A DNA stretch of 63,042 bases, taken from Rubrivivax sp. (lineage in GTDB: Bacteria; Pseudomonadota; Gammaproteobacteria; Burkholderiales; Burkholderiaceae_C). The notes beneath the pieces are model-generated. The model was not told the DNA's origin. It did no database searches and worked only from the letters and a program-made list of their open reading frames with translations. Made by a program: the position numbers and the translations under genes. Every line of letters starts with the position of its first letter. The stretch's first letter is position 1. Shown here in pieces: positions 53,534 through 63,001 of this stretch. The stretch spans positions 1 through 63,042 of the forward strand of contig JADJHR010000014.1 in the NCBI GenBank assembly GCA_016707445.1. Reading direction: 5' to 3'.

Positions 53534-54850
53534 ATGTTCAAGCGCATGCTCGTCGCCTCCACGCTGGCGGCCGCTGTCTTTGCCGCACAGGCAGGCACTG
53601 TCACCGTCGTCACCTCGTTTCCGAAAGAGCTGACCAGGATCTACAAGACGGCCTTCGAAAAGGCCAACCCCGGCATCAAGGTCGAGATCCTGAACAAGAA
53701 CACGATCCAGGGCATCGCCTACGTGCGCGAACTGCCGGTCGGTCAGCGGCCCGACATCTTCTGGGCCTCGGCGCCCGATGCCTTCGAGGTGCTGGCGGGC
53801 CAGAAGCTGCTCGACAACGTGGCCGCACTGGCCAACAAGGCGGCGCCGGCGAAGGTCGGCAACTATCCGATCAACAACCCGCAGGGCCTGTACCTGGGCC
53901 AGGCGCTGGCCGGCTACGGCCTGATGTGGAACACGCGCTACATGGCGGCCAACAAGCTGCCCGCGCCGCGGCAATGGGCCGACCTGATGAAGCCGGTCTA
54001 TTTCGGCCATGTGGCGATCAGTTCGCCGTCACGCTCGGGTACCACCCACCTGACGGTGGAGACCATGCTGCAGGGCGAAGGCTGGGACAAGGGCTGGCAC
54101 CAGGTGCTGCAGATCGCGGGCAACTGCGCCGCCGTCACCGAGCGCAGCTTCGGCGTGCCCGATGGCGTCAACAATGGTCAGTTCGGCATTGGCCTGGTGG
54201 TCGATTTCTTCGGCCTGGCCGGCAAGTACAGCGGCTTTCCGGTCGAGTTCATCTACCCCGACGTGACCGCCGTGGTGCCGGCCAACATCGGCCTGGTGGC
54301 CGGCGGCAAGAACGCCGATGAAGCGAAGAAGTTCATTGCCTTTGCCGTCAGTCAGGAAGGTCAGCAACTGCTGTACGACCCGAAGATCTCGCGCCTGCCC
54401 ATCCTGCCGCCCGAAGCCATGGACGGCAAGACACCCAAGGGCTACCCCAACCCGTTCGAAATCGCCAAGCGCGCGAAGGTGCATTTCAACTCCGACCTGT
54501 CCGAGTCGCGCTACAACGTGGTGTCGGCGCTGTTCGACCAGACCATCACCTTCCGGCTGAAGGAGCTGCAGGCGGCCACCAAGGCCATCCACGCTGCCGA
54601 AGCGGCGCTGGCCAAGACGCCCAATCCGAAGGCCGCGGCGCTGCTGAAAGAAGCACGCGACGCTGCCTTCACGCCGGTGGTCGACGCCGGCAAGGTGGCC
54701 GACCGCGAGTTCCTGGCCGTCTTTGCCGCAAGCAAGAAAGACGCTGCCGTCAACAAGCGCGTGACCGCGCTCGAGGACCACTGGAACACCAGCGCGCGCC
54801 AGAACTACGAGCGCGCGAAGGCACTGGCCGAGCAGGCACTGGCGCGCTGA
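53534..54850 (+). CDS. ABC transporter substrate-binding protein (iron type)
   Basis: A 438-aa periplasmic binding protein with signal peptide (cleavage near AAQAG), family 1 extracellular solute fold (VTVVTSFPKELTRIYKTAFEK). It matches the Fe(III)/putrescine-type binding proteins. The gene order with a 12-TM permease and a FbpC-like ATPase fits iron, though other anions or small organics are possible. TATCGT at 53495-53500 may be the -10 box. Confidence 0.88.
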   Translation: MFKRMLVASTLAAAVFAAQAGTVTVVTSFPKELTRIYKTAFEKANPGIKVEILNKNTIQGIAYVRELPVGQRPDIFWASAPDAFEVLAGQKLLDNVAALANKAAPAKVGNYPINNPQGLYLGQALAGYGLMWNTRYMAANKLPAPRQWADLMKPVYFGHVAISSPSRSGTTHLTVETMLQGEGWDKGWHQVLQIAGNCAAVTERSFGVPDGVNNGQFGIGLVVDFFGLAGKYSGFPVEFIYPDVTAVVPANIGLVAGGKNADEAKKFIAFAVSQEGQQLLYDPKISRLPILPPEAMDGKTPKGYPNPFEIAKRAKVHFNSDLSESRYNVVSALFDQTITFRLKELQAATKAIHAAEAALAKTPNPKAAALLKEARDAAFTPVVDAGKVADREFLAVFAASKKDAAVNKRVTALEDHWNTSARQNYERAKALAEQALAR

Positions 54851-54857
54851 CCCGTCG

Positions 54858-56618
54858 ATGAATACCCCCACCGCCGCGGCCGGCGGGCTGCAGGCCCGGC
54901 CGCGCCCGGGCCGCCCCGTTGCTGCGGTCGGGGTGCGCCCCGGTGTCTGGCTGGCCGCGGCCTTGGTGCTGGGCTTCTTGCTGCTGTTCATGGTGCTGCC
55001 GGTGGGGCGCGTCTTCTATACGGCCTTCGTCGAGGCCGACGGCACACCCACGGTGGGCCACTTCGTGGCCTTCTTCTCGCAGGGGCTGATGAAGGAATCC
55101 TTCCTCAACAGCCTTTACGTGGCCAGCGTTTCGTCGATCTTCGCGGCCCTGATCGCGGTGCCGCTGGCCTACTTCACGGTGCGCTTCGACTTTTGCGGCG
55201 CCATCCTGATCCAGACACTGGGCGTGCTGCCGCTGATCATGCCGCCCTTCGTTGGTGCGGTGGCGATGCAGCTGATCTTCGGTCGCTCGGGCTCGCTGAA
55301 CCTGCTGCTGGGCGAGTGGTTCGGCGTCACGCTGCCGATCATGGAAGGCCTGAACGGTGTCATCTTCGTCGAGTCCATCCACTATTTCCCGTTCATCCTG
55401 ATGAACCTGACCGTCGCGCTGCGCAACATCGACGGCGCGATGGAAGAGGCGGCCATGAACCTGGGCTGCCGCGGCTGGCGCCTGTTTTGGCGCGTGATCT
55501 TTCCGCTGGCGCTGCCGGGCTTCGTGGCCGGGGCCTCGCTGGTCTTCGTGAAGGTCTTCGACGACCTGGGCACGCCGCTGGTGCTGGGCCAGACCAACCT
55601 GCTGGCGCCGCAGGCCTACCTGCGCATCACGCAGGTCGGGCTGGAAGACCCGATGGGCTACGTCATCAGCGTCATCATGATCGTGTTCTCGATCGCCGCG
55701 ATGGCGCTGTCGGCACGCGTGCTCAAGGGTCGCGACTACGCCACCACGCAAAAGGGCGGCGGCAGCATCCGCCGGCGCCGGCTGTCGCCGCTGGGCGCGT
55801 TGGCCGCTTACGCATGGATCGGCGCCGTGCTGCTGATCGTGCTGTCGCCTCATCTGGGCGTGCTGCTGCTCAGCCTGGCGCAGGTGTGGAGCTTCTCGCC
55901 GCTGCCCGATGCCTACACGCTGGCGCACTACGCCACCGTGTTCCAGGACTCCAGCGGCATGATCAAGAACACGCTGCTGTACTGCAGCCTGGCCGCCGGG
56001 CTGGACGTGATCCTGGGCGTGACCATCGCCTACCTGATCTTTCGCACCACGCTGCCGGCACGGCAATGGCTGGACTGGATCGCCACCGCGTCGCTCGCGG
56101 TGCCGGGCATCGTGCTGGCGATCGGCTTCCTGCGGCTGTTCAAGGGCATCACGCTGCCGGGCACCGACACCCTGCTCACCAGCACCTGGGTGATGATCAT
56201 GCTGGCCTACGCCGTGCGGCGCCTGCCCTATGCGCTGCGCAGCTGTGTGGCCGCGCTGCAGCAGGTGCATGTGTCGCTGGAAGAGGCCGCCGAGAGTCTG
56301 GGCGCGACCGCGCTGCGCACCATCCGCCGCGTGACGGTGCCGCTGATGGCGGGCGGCATCCTGGCCGGGTTCGTCACCAGTTTCATCACCGCGGCGGTGG
56401 AGTTGTCGGCCACCATCTTGCTCACTTCGGCCGAAAGCCAGGCGCCGATGAGCTATGGCATCTACCTCTACATGCAGAGCGTGGCCGGCCGCGGCCCGGG
56501 CGCGGCACTGGGGGTGCTGGCGATCGTCGTGGTCGCGATCGGCACCTATCTGTCGCATGGGGTGGTCGAACGCACGCAGAGTCGGTTTGCGCCGTCCGCC
56601 AAGGAAGCCCAGGCATGA
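54858..56618 (+). CDS. ABC transporter permease, two-domain (FbpB-like)
   Basis: A 586-aa permease with about twelve helices in two halves, each with an EAA loop (AMEEAAMNLGCRGWRLFWRVIFPLALPG; SLEEAAESLGATALRTIRRVTVPL). This fused form is the hallmark of the FbpB/ThiP type. It starts 7 bp after the binding-protein gene. Confidence 0.93.
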   Translation: MNTPTAAAGGLQARPRPGRPVAAVGVRPGVWLAAALVLGFLLLFMVLPVGRVFYTAFVEADGTPTVGHFVAFFSQGLMKESFLNSLYVASVSSIFAALIAVPLAYFTVRFDFCGAILIQTLGVLPLIMPPFVGAVAMQLIFGRSGSLNLLLGEWFGVTLPIMEGLNGVIFVESIHYFPFILMNLTVALRNIDGAMEEAAMNLGCRGWRLFWRVIFPLALPGFVAGASLVFVKVFDDLGTPLVLGQTNLLAPQAYLRITQVGLEDPMGYVISVIMIVFSIAAMALSARVLKGRDYATTQKGGGSIRRRRLSPLGALAAYAWIGAVLLIVLSPHLGVLLLSLAQVWSFSPLPDAYTLAHYATVFQDSSGMIKNTLLYCSLAAGLDVILGVTIAYLIFRTTLPARQWLDWIATASLAVPGIVLAIGFLRLFKGITLPGTDTLLTSTWVMIMLAYAVRRLPYALRSCVAALQQVHVSLEEAAESLGATALRTIRRVTVPLMAGGILAGFVTSFITAAVELSATILLTSAESQAPMSYGIYLYMQSVAGRGPGAALGVLAIVVVAIGTYLSHGVVERTQSRFAPSAKEAQA

Positions 56619-57700
56619 AGAAGGTCAGCGTCCAGTGCCGCCACGTGCGGCTGTCCTACGGCTCGACCGAGGTGCTCAAGGATGTCGATCTCGACATCGA
56701 GCCGGGTGAGTTCTTCGCGCTGCTGGGCCCCTCGGGGTCGGGCAAGAGCACGCTGCTGCGCCTGATCGCAGGCTTCAGCCGCCAGCAGAGCGGCGAGGTG
56801 CTGATCGACGGCGTCGACATCTCGGCCCAGCCCCCGTGGTCGCGCAACATCGGCATGGTGTTCCAGAGCTACGCGCTGTGGCCGCACCTGAGCGTGTGGG
56901 ACAACGTGGCCTTCGGCCTGGTCGAGCGCCGGGTCGACAGGGCGACGGTCCGGCACAAGGTGGGCGCGGCACTTGAGCTCGTGGGCCTGTCGGCCTTCGG
57001 TGATCGCCGACCGAACCAGCTGTCGGGCGGTCAGCAGCAGCGCGTGGCACTGGCGCGCACCATCGTCATCGAACCGCAGGTGCTGCTGCTCGACGAGCCG
57101 CTGTCCAACCTCGACAAGACCTTGCGCGTGCAGATGCGCCAGGAACTGCTGAGCATGCAGCGGCGTCTGGGGCTGACGACGATCTTCGTCACCCACGACC
57201 AGGAAGAGGCGATGACCACCGCCGACCGCATGGCCGTGCTCGACCAGGGCGTGGTGCAGCAGGTGGGCGCGCCGGCCGCGCTCTACGACGACCCGGTCAA
57301 CACCTTCGTGGCCAACTTCGTCGGCACCATGAACCTGTTGCCCGGTCGCGTGCACGCCGCAGGCACGCCGGCGGCGACGCTGCAGGTCGACGGTGTCGGC
57401 AATCTGCCGCTGCCGGCGCAGATGAGCGCGCCTGCGGGCGAGCGCCAGATGCTGGGCTTTCGGCCGCAGTCGCTGCAGATGACGGACGCCGGTGCGGCGC
57501 GCGATCCGCAGTGGCTGTGGATGTCGGGCCGCGTCGAGGCCAGCGAGTTCCTGGGCGAGTTCACGCGCTACCGCGTGCGGGTCGGCCCACACAGCGTGGC
57601 GGTGGATCAGACGCACCACGCCGGCCAGCACAAGTTTGCGGTCGATGGCGACGTCAGCCTGGGGCTGGCGCCATCACAACTGCGCTGGTTGTCGGACTGA
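56615..57700 (+). CDS. ABC transporter ATP-binding protein (FbpC-like)
   Basis: A 361-aa ATPase: Walker A GPSGSGKST, signature LSGGQQQRVALARTI, Walker B LLLDEPLSNLD, plus the C-terminal TOBE regulatory domain. It overlaps the permease stop (ATGA). The ATPase clearly belongs with the two preceding genes. Confidence 0.94.
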   Translation: MKKVSVQCRHVRLSYGSTEVLKDVDLDIEPGEFFALLGPSGSGKSTLLRLIAGFSRQQSGEVLIDGVDISAQPPWSRNIGMVFQSYALWPHLSVWDNVAFGLVERRVDRATVRHKVGAALELVGLSAFGDRRPNQLSGGQQQRVALARTIVIEPQVLLLDEPLSNLDKTLRVQMRQELLSMQRRLGLTTIFVTHDQEEAMTTADRMAVLDQGVVQQVGAPAALYDDPVNTFVANFVGTMNLLPGRVHAAGTPAATLQVDGVGNLPLPAQMSAPAGERQMLGFRPQSLQMTDAGAARDPQWLWMSGRVEASEFLGEFTRYRVRVGPHSVAVDQTHHAGQHKFAVDGDVSLGLAPSQLRWLSD

Positions 57701-57711
57701 GGGGCAAGGTC

Positions 57712-58092
57712 TCAGGTCGGCGTCGGCACACCGCTCATGCGGTCGAACTTCAGAAAGTACTTGCGCGCCATCGCCACCAGCTGGTTCTCGCTGGGATGAT
57801 CGACGATCTCGCTGCCCACCAGCTGGCCGGCGATCTCGGGCCGGTGCTTGCGTACATAGTGGTCGAAGTCGGCCAGGCCGGTGCGCGGGCCGGTCATCAG
57901 CACTTCTGGGATGCCGACCAGCGCATCGCAGACATGGCCGAAGAACTCATGCTCGGTGCGCACGGTGCTGCCGTGCTGCGCGGTGTGATGGCTGTGCGCC
58001 TTGACCTTTTGCGCCTGCACATGTTCGGCATCGAACTGCAGGATCTGGGCGCTCTGGTGGTCGATCCAGACCACGGCGTGAAACATCGTCAT
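57712..58092 (-). CDS. Translational machinery-like protein
   Basis: A 126-aa protein starting MTMFHAVVWIDHQSAQILQFDAEHVQ and containing a long His run region (KAHSHHTAQHGS) and a RKHRPEIAGQLVGSEIVDHPSENQLVAMARKYF helix. This resembles small proteins annotated as translational-machinery or eRF1-like host proteins in proteobacteria. The function is unproven. It converges with the ABC operon, 11 bp apart. Confidence 0.6.
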   Translation of the reverse strand: MTMFHAVVWIDHQSAQILQFDAEHVQAQKVKAHSHHTAQHGSTVRTEHEFFGHVCDALVGIPEVLMTGPRTGLADFDHYVRKHRPEIAGQLVGSEIVDHPSENQLVAMARKYFLKFDRMSGVPTPT

Positions 58093-58127
58093 CGGGGGTT
58101 CTCCTCGGGTTGCAGGTTTGAAAGGGT

Positions 58128-58505
58128 TCAGGGATGGCTGCTGCGTTCGCGGCGGCTCTCGCAGGCCACACAACGCAGCGCCCAGGGTTCGATCTTCAGG
58201 CGGTCGAAGGGAATGTCGCTGCCGCAGTCGCTGCAGACGCCGAAATCATCGTCCTTCAGCCGCAACAGGGCCTGACTGACGGCGCCGAGCTCCTGCGTCT
58301 CGATGTCGGTGCGGGCCAGATCCATCTCGCGCTCGTTCTCGCGTTGCGGCGCGTCGTCGTCGTCCTGCAGCAGCACCTCACGCGCATGCTCGGCGCGGCT
58401 CTGGCCGTGCGTGTGCTCGGCCAGGCGCTGGTCCAGCTGATGCTGGCGCTGCACCAAGGCGGCCTGCAGCAGGGCTTTCTGGCCGGCGGTGAGGTGCTTG
58501 CTCAT
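58128..58505 (-). CDS. DksA/TraR-family zinc-finger protein
   Basis: A 125-aa protein with an N-terminal coiled-coil, an acidic turn (DDDDA), and a C-terminal four-Cys zinc finger CSDCG...CVAC. Family members bind the secondary channel of RNA polymerase. The ATG at 58505 is in line with the family start. It is not the essential DksA, being shorter. Confidence 0.87.
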   Translation of the reverse strand: MSKHLTAGQKALLQAALVQRQHQLDQRLAEHTHGQSRAEHAREVLLQDDDDAPQRENEREMDLARTDIETQELGAVSQALLRLKDDDFGVCSDCGSDIPFDRLKIEPWALRCVACESRRERSSHP

Positions 58506-58634
58506 GGGTCTGGTCCTTGCGCCATTGGGGCAGGCTGCTTTCATGCGGATCATGCGCCGACCGACCTTGAGCGGCCTTGAGTCCGGTCAAGGTGAAGCGG
58601 GCCACCAGAGGGCTCTGCCTACAATTGCGCCGCC

Positions 58635-59876
58635 GTGACTGCCCCCGTTTCCAGCCCCTCGCTGCCCACGCGTTGCGACGTCGCGGTGGTCGGTGCCGGC
58701 CCGGCCGGCAGTGCCGCCGCCTGGCAGCTGGCGCGCCGCGGGCTGGACGTGGTGCTGATCGACCAGCATGTCTTCCCGCGCGACAAGGTCTGCGGCGACG
58801 GCCTCATCCCCGACGCCCACGCCGCGCTGCGCCGCATGGGCGTTCTCGACGAGGTGATGGCGCAGGCGCAGCGTGTGTCGCACGTGCGCTGTACCGGGCC
58901 GCGCGGTGGCCAGGTCGACGTGCCCGGCACGCTGGCGGTCTTGCCCCGCCTGCAGCTCGATCACATCCTGGTGCGGGCGGCCGAACGTGCCGGCGCGCGG
59001 CTGTTGATGCCGGCGCGCTTCGAGGCCCCGCTGCTGGCCGCTGATCAGGGGCAACGCGTGCAAGGCCTGCGCCTGCGCATCGGCGAGAGCCTGCACGAGA
59101 TCAGCACACGCTGGCTGGTGCTGGCCACCGGCGCGGTGCCGCAGGGGCTGATCGCGGCCGGCATGTGCCAGCGCCGCACCCCCAGCGGCGTGGCGCTGCG
59201 CGGCTACGTGAAGAACCCGGCCATGGTTGGTCGCATCACCACGCTGGAGATCTTCTGGCACAAGCGCTTGGCGGGTGGTTATGGCTGGATCTTTCCCGCG
59301 CCCGGCGGGTTGTTCAACATCGGTGCCGGCCTGACCGGCAGCCACGAAGTCGAACGCGCCGACGGCGGTTTTCGCATGCAGGACGTCAACCTGCGAGCCA
59401 TGTTCGACGCTTTCTGCGCGGTCTACGCCCCGGCTGGTGAGCTGGTGCGCGGCGGCCAGTTGCAGGGCGAACTGAAGGGCGCACCGCTGCGCTGCTCGCT
59501 GGGCGGCGCCTTGTGGTCGCGGCCGGGCCTGCTGGTCAGCGGCGAGGCCATCGGCAGCACCTATGCCTTCACCGGCGAAGGCATCGGCAAGGCGCTGGAG
59601 ACCGGCCTGCTGGCCGCTGATGCCATCGCCACCGGCACCAACGACGACACGGTGCGCAGCCGGTATGAAGACGCGCTGCAGGCGCTGAAACCGCGCTTTG
59701 GCCTGTACGAGAAGGCCGCGCACGTCAACCACCGGCCCTGGCTGACCGACCTGGTGATCTGGCGCGCGCGCCAGAGCGCCGGCATCCGCCGCCGCATGAG
59801 CGGTGTGCTGGAAGAAACGCAGAACCCGGGCCGGCTGCTCAGCTGGCGAGGCATCACCAAGCTGCTGCTGGAGTAG
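58635..59876 (+). CDS. Geranylgeranyl-reductase-type FAD oxidoreductase
   Basis: A 413-aa flavoprotein starting at GTG 58635, with the FAD motif VVGAGPAGSAAAWQLA and the family signature FPRDKVCGDGLIPDA. GSTYAFTGEGIGKALETG is the second FAD contact. Members reduce isoprenoid chains (ChlP/BchP) or act on lipids and quinones. No photosynthesis genes are in the window, so a bacteriochlorophyll role is not supported. Confidence 0.87.
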   Translation: MTAPVSSPSLPTRCDVAVVGAGPAGSAAAWQLARRGLDVVLIDQHVFPRDKVCGDGLIPDAHAALRRMGVLDEVMAQAQRVSHVRCTGPRGGQVDVPGTLAVLPRLQLDHILVRAAERAGARLLMPARFEAPLLAADQGQRVQGLRLRIGESLHEISTRWLVLATGAVPQGLIAAGMCQRRTPSGVALRGYVKNPAMVGRITTLEIFWHKRLAGGYGWIFPAPGGLFNIGAGLTGSHEVERADGGFRMQDVNLRAMFDAFCAVYAPAGELVRGGQLQGELKGAPLRCSLGGALWSRPGLLVSGEAIGSTYAFTGEGIGKALETGLLAADAIATGTNDDTVRSRYEDALQALKPRFGLYEKAAHVNHRPWLTDLVIWRARQSAGIRRRMSGVLEETQNPGRLLSWRGITKLLLE

Positions 59877-59922
59877 GGCCGGCATCTGCTGCCAGGCCTG
59901 AACGCCACGGCCCCCCACCAAC

Positions 59923-59953
59923 CCCCGCAAGCGAGGGTGAGCCCGCTGCGGGG
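59923..59953. repeat. GC-rich intergenic inverted repeat
   Basis: CCCCGC (59923-59928) pairs with GCGGGG (59948-59953), extended by GCG/CGC, in the 130-bp gap between the flavoprotein and the M14 peptidase. It may act as a terminator or be a dispersed repeat. Confidence 0.5.
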
Positions 59954-60006
59954 ACAGTCGAAGGTCGATCCACAATCATGGGTTTCTTGTTGTCCAAGGC
60001 TGTTGC

Positions 60007-61700
60007 ATGACTGCCCCCATCCCCGTTCCCCGCTTCAATCAGTTTTACCGCCACGCCGAACTCACGCGGCTGCTGCAGGACTACGCGGCCGCGTTGCCCG
60101 GCCTCATGACCCTGAGCTCGCTGGGCAAGAGCCACGAGGGCCGCGACATCTGGCTGATGACCGTCACCAACAGCGTCACCGGGGTGCACGACGAGAAGCC
60201 CGCGCTGTGGATCGACGGCAACATCCACGCTGCCGAGCTGACCGCGTCCACCGCCTGCCTGTACTTCCTGCACCAGCTGGCCAGCGGTGCCGACGATGCC
60301 CGCATCCGCCATCTGCTGGACACGCGCACGGTCTACATCTGCCCGCGGCTGAACCCCGACGGCGCCGAGCTGGCACTGGCCGACAAGCCGCGCCACATCC
60401 GCTCGGGCACACGCGCCTATCCCTACGACGAGCCCCACATCGAGGGCCTGACGGTTGAGGACATCGACGGCGATGGCCGCGTGCTTTACATGCGCCTGCC
60501 CGACCCGCACGGCCCGTACAAGAAGTGCGACGCCGACCCGCGCCTGATGGTGCCGCGCGAGCCCGGTGAGTTCGGTGGCAGCTACTACCGGCTGATGCCC
60601 GAGGGCACGCTGCAGAACTGGGACGGCCTGAAGGTCACGGTCAACAAGGACCGCGAAGGCCTGGACCTGAATCGCAACTTCCCGGCCTACTGGCGGCAGG
60701 AGTTCGAGCAGGTGGGGGCGGCCCCTACCCGACCAGCGAGCCCGAGGTGCGGGCGATGGTCGACTTCATCACCCGGCACCCGAACATCGGCGCGGCGGTC
60801 AGCTTCCACACGCACAGCGGCGTGATCCTGCGGCCCATGGGCACGCAGAGCGACAACGACATGACGCCCGAGGACCTGTGGATGTACAAGCGGCTGTCGG
60901 ACCTCGGCGCCAAGCTCAGCGGCTACCCGGCGATCAGCATCTATCACGACTTCAAGTACCACCCCAAGGAAGTCATCACCGGCACCCAGGACTGGGTCTA
61001 CGAGCACCTGGGGGCGCTGTTCTGGACGGTCGAGCTCTGGGCGCCGAACAAGGAAGCCGGCATCACCGACTACGGGTGGATCGAGTGGTACCGCGACCAC
61101 CCGGTGGAAGACGACCTGAAGCTGCTGAAGTGGAGCGACGATCACTGCGGCGGGCAAGCGCACGTAGGCTGGTATCCCTACCGTCATCCGCAGCTGGGCA
61201 TGGTCGAACTCGGCGGCTGGGACCGCATGAACTACTGGCGCAACCCGCCGCCGCACCTGCGCGAGCGCGAGGCCGCGCGCTTCCCCGGCTGGTTGTCGCA
61301 GATCGCGCTGTCGCTGCCCTGCCTGGAGGTGCTGCGCACCGAGGTGCGCGCGCTGGGCGCCGACACCTGGCGCGTGCGCTTCGCGGTGGCCAACAGCGGC
61401 TACCTGCCGTCCAACGTGAGCAAGCGCGCGATCGAACGCAAGATTGCGCGTGGCACCGTGTTCAACATTCACCTGCCGCCGGGCGTGTCGCTGATCAGCG
61501 GCAAGGAGCGCGTGCTCGCCGGCCATCTCGACGGTCATGCGCCCAAGGCCACGCTGCAGGCCTTCCAGCCCAACCGCGAAGTCACCGCCGATCGCGCAGT
61601 GGTCGAGTGGGTGGTGCATGGCGCTCGCGGTACGGCGATCGCGCTCACGGCCACCGCCGACCGCGCCGGCACCGTGCGCGCCGAAGTCACGCTGGATTGA
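60007..61700 (+). CDS. M14-family zinc carboxypeptidase, frameshifted
   Basis: A metallocarboxypeptidase without signal peptide: zinc motif near residue 77 (DGNIHAAELT), Asn/Arg site (GLDLNRNFPAYW), third zinc His in VSFHTHSG, and a C-terminal domain with jelly-roll-like sequence. The frame breaks in a G-run at 60714-60718; one more G would join it as GGGPYPTSEPEVRAM. Probably a sequence error. Total length about 565 aa. Confidence 0.9.
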
Positions 61701-61709
61701 ACACCGGCC

Positions 61710-62177
61710 ATGGTCCGGCCCTCACCGTCACCGCCCCTGGCGCAGTTGCGCGACACACTCGACCACGACTTGCTGGCGCTGCTGGCGGTGAATGCGCGTG
61801 AAGCGACGGCCGACCTGGCGCGCAAGCTGGGCGTGGCGCGCACCACCATCGTCGCGCGGCTGGCGCGGCTGGAGCGTGACGGCATCGTCAGCGGCTACAC
61901 CGTGCGGCTGCGCCACGACCTGGCGCAGCAAGGGCTGTCGGCCTTTGTCGGCATCACGGTGCAACCGCGTTCGGGCGCCGACGTGGTGCGGCTGCTGACC
62001 CGTTTTCCCGAGGTCAAGCAGCTTGATTCTGTGAGTGGCCAGTTCGACTACGTGGCGCTGCTGCGCGCCGATTCGGCCGAGCGGCTGGATGCGCTGCTCG
62101 ACCAGATCCGTGCGCTCGACGGCGTGCAGCAGACCACCACCTCGGTCGTGTTGTCGCGACGCATCGATCGCAACTGA
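61710..62177 (+). CDS. Lrp/AsnC-family regulator
   Basis: A 155-aa regulator with N-terminal HTH (TADLARKLGVARTTIVARLARLERDGIVSGYT) and a C-terminal RAM-type amino-acid-sensing domain. It follows the M14 peptidase by 9 bp and may be cotranscribed with it. Confidence 0.92.
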   Translation: MVRPSPSPPLAQLRDTLDHDLLALLAVNAREATADLARKLGVARTTIVARLARLERDGIVSGYTVRLRHDLAQQGLSAFVGITVQPRSGADVVRLLTRFPEVKQLDSVSGQFDYVALLRADSAERLDALLDQIRALDGVQQTTTSVVLSRRIDRN

Positions 62178-62325
62178 ACCGCGCCCGAGCGGGCAGGCGT
62201 CGCTTGCCCAGGAAAATGGATTTCGTGTGCTGCCGACCGCCACTGCGCCAGGAAACTGCGTTATCTTTCGCGCCGGCGGCAGCGCCGCAGCCGATCCCCC
62301 AAGCGACTGAACGAGCGAGGAACCC

Positions 62326-62910
62326 ATGCCTGCACGCCCCTGGTTGTCTTCAAGTCGGCGCCGACTCGGCCTGGGTCTCGCGCTGGCGAGCCTGCTTTGC
62401 GCTTGTGCGGCACCACCGCCGCCCCCGCCGGCACCGGCGCCGGCCCCGGAGGTCGACGTGCGCGACCGCCTGCGCTTCGAAGACAGCCCCGAGGGTGCGC
62501 GCGCGATCCTGCCGAACTCGATCCTGTTCGAGTTTGGCAAGAGTGCGCTGTCTGACGATGCCGGCCCGGTGCTCGACCTGCTCAAACCGGCATTCACCAA
62601 GGCCCGCGGCCAGATCGTCGTCGAGGGGCATACTGACAGCGTCGGCAGCGATGCGGTCAATATGCGCCTGTCGCTCGATCGTGCCGATCGGGTGCGCGCG
62701 GCCATCCTGCAACGCCAGGTGCCGCCCAACCGGGTGGAGTCGCGTGGCCTGGGCAAGGCCAAGCCGCGCAAGTCGCCGGAAGTCAGCGACGAGGACCGTC
62801 AGGCCAACCGGCGCGCCGAGATCCTGTTTCCTGGCGAGACCATCGACTCGCTGGGCGGGCGCCAGATCGAGAACCTGGCCAAGGCCCTGGCACGCGCCAA
62901 GGGCGGCTGA
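62326..62910 (+). CDS. OmpA-family lipoprotein
   Basis: A 194-aa protein with a lipoprotein signal (lipobox LCAC, lipidated Cys about 27), a Pro-rich linker and an OmpA-like peptidoglycan-binding domain (VVEGHTDSVGSDAVNMRLSLDRADRVR). TTATCTTT upstream near 62260 is a plausible -10 box. It anchors the outer membrane to the wall; Pal-like but shorter in the linker. Confidence 0.9.
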   Translation: MPARPWLSSSRRRLGLGLALASLLCACAAPPPPPPAPAPAPEVDVRDRLRFEDSPEGARAILPNSILFEFGKSALSDDAGPVLDLLKPAFTKARGQIVVEGHTDSVGSDAVNMRLSLDRADRVRAAILQRQVPPNRVESRGLGKAKPRKSPEVSDEDRQANRRAEILFPGETIDSLGGRQIENLAKALARAKGG

Positions 62911-63001
62911 GCACGGTAATTTTCAAGCTGCGCGCTTGACCGCCGCACGCCCGATTGCGGTATCTTCGCCGCCGGGCCTTTCTGCCCGCGACGAGTCACC
63001 G

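Noticed and set aside
58635..59876. Bacteriochlorophyll gene bchP, implying a phototroph
   Set aside because: The family is broad and no other photosynthesis gene is present.
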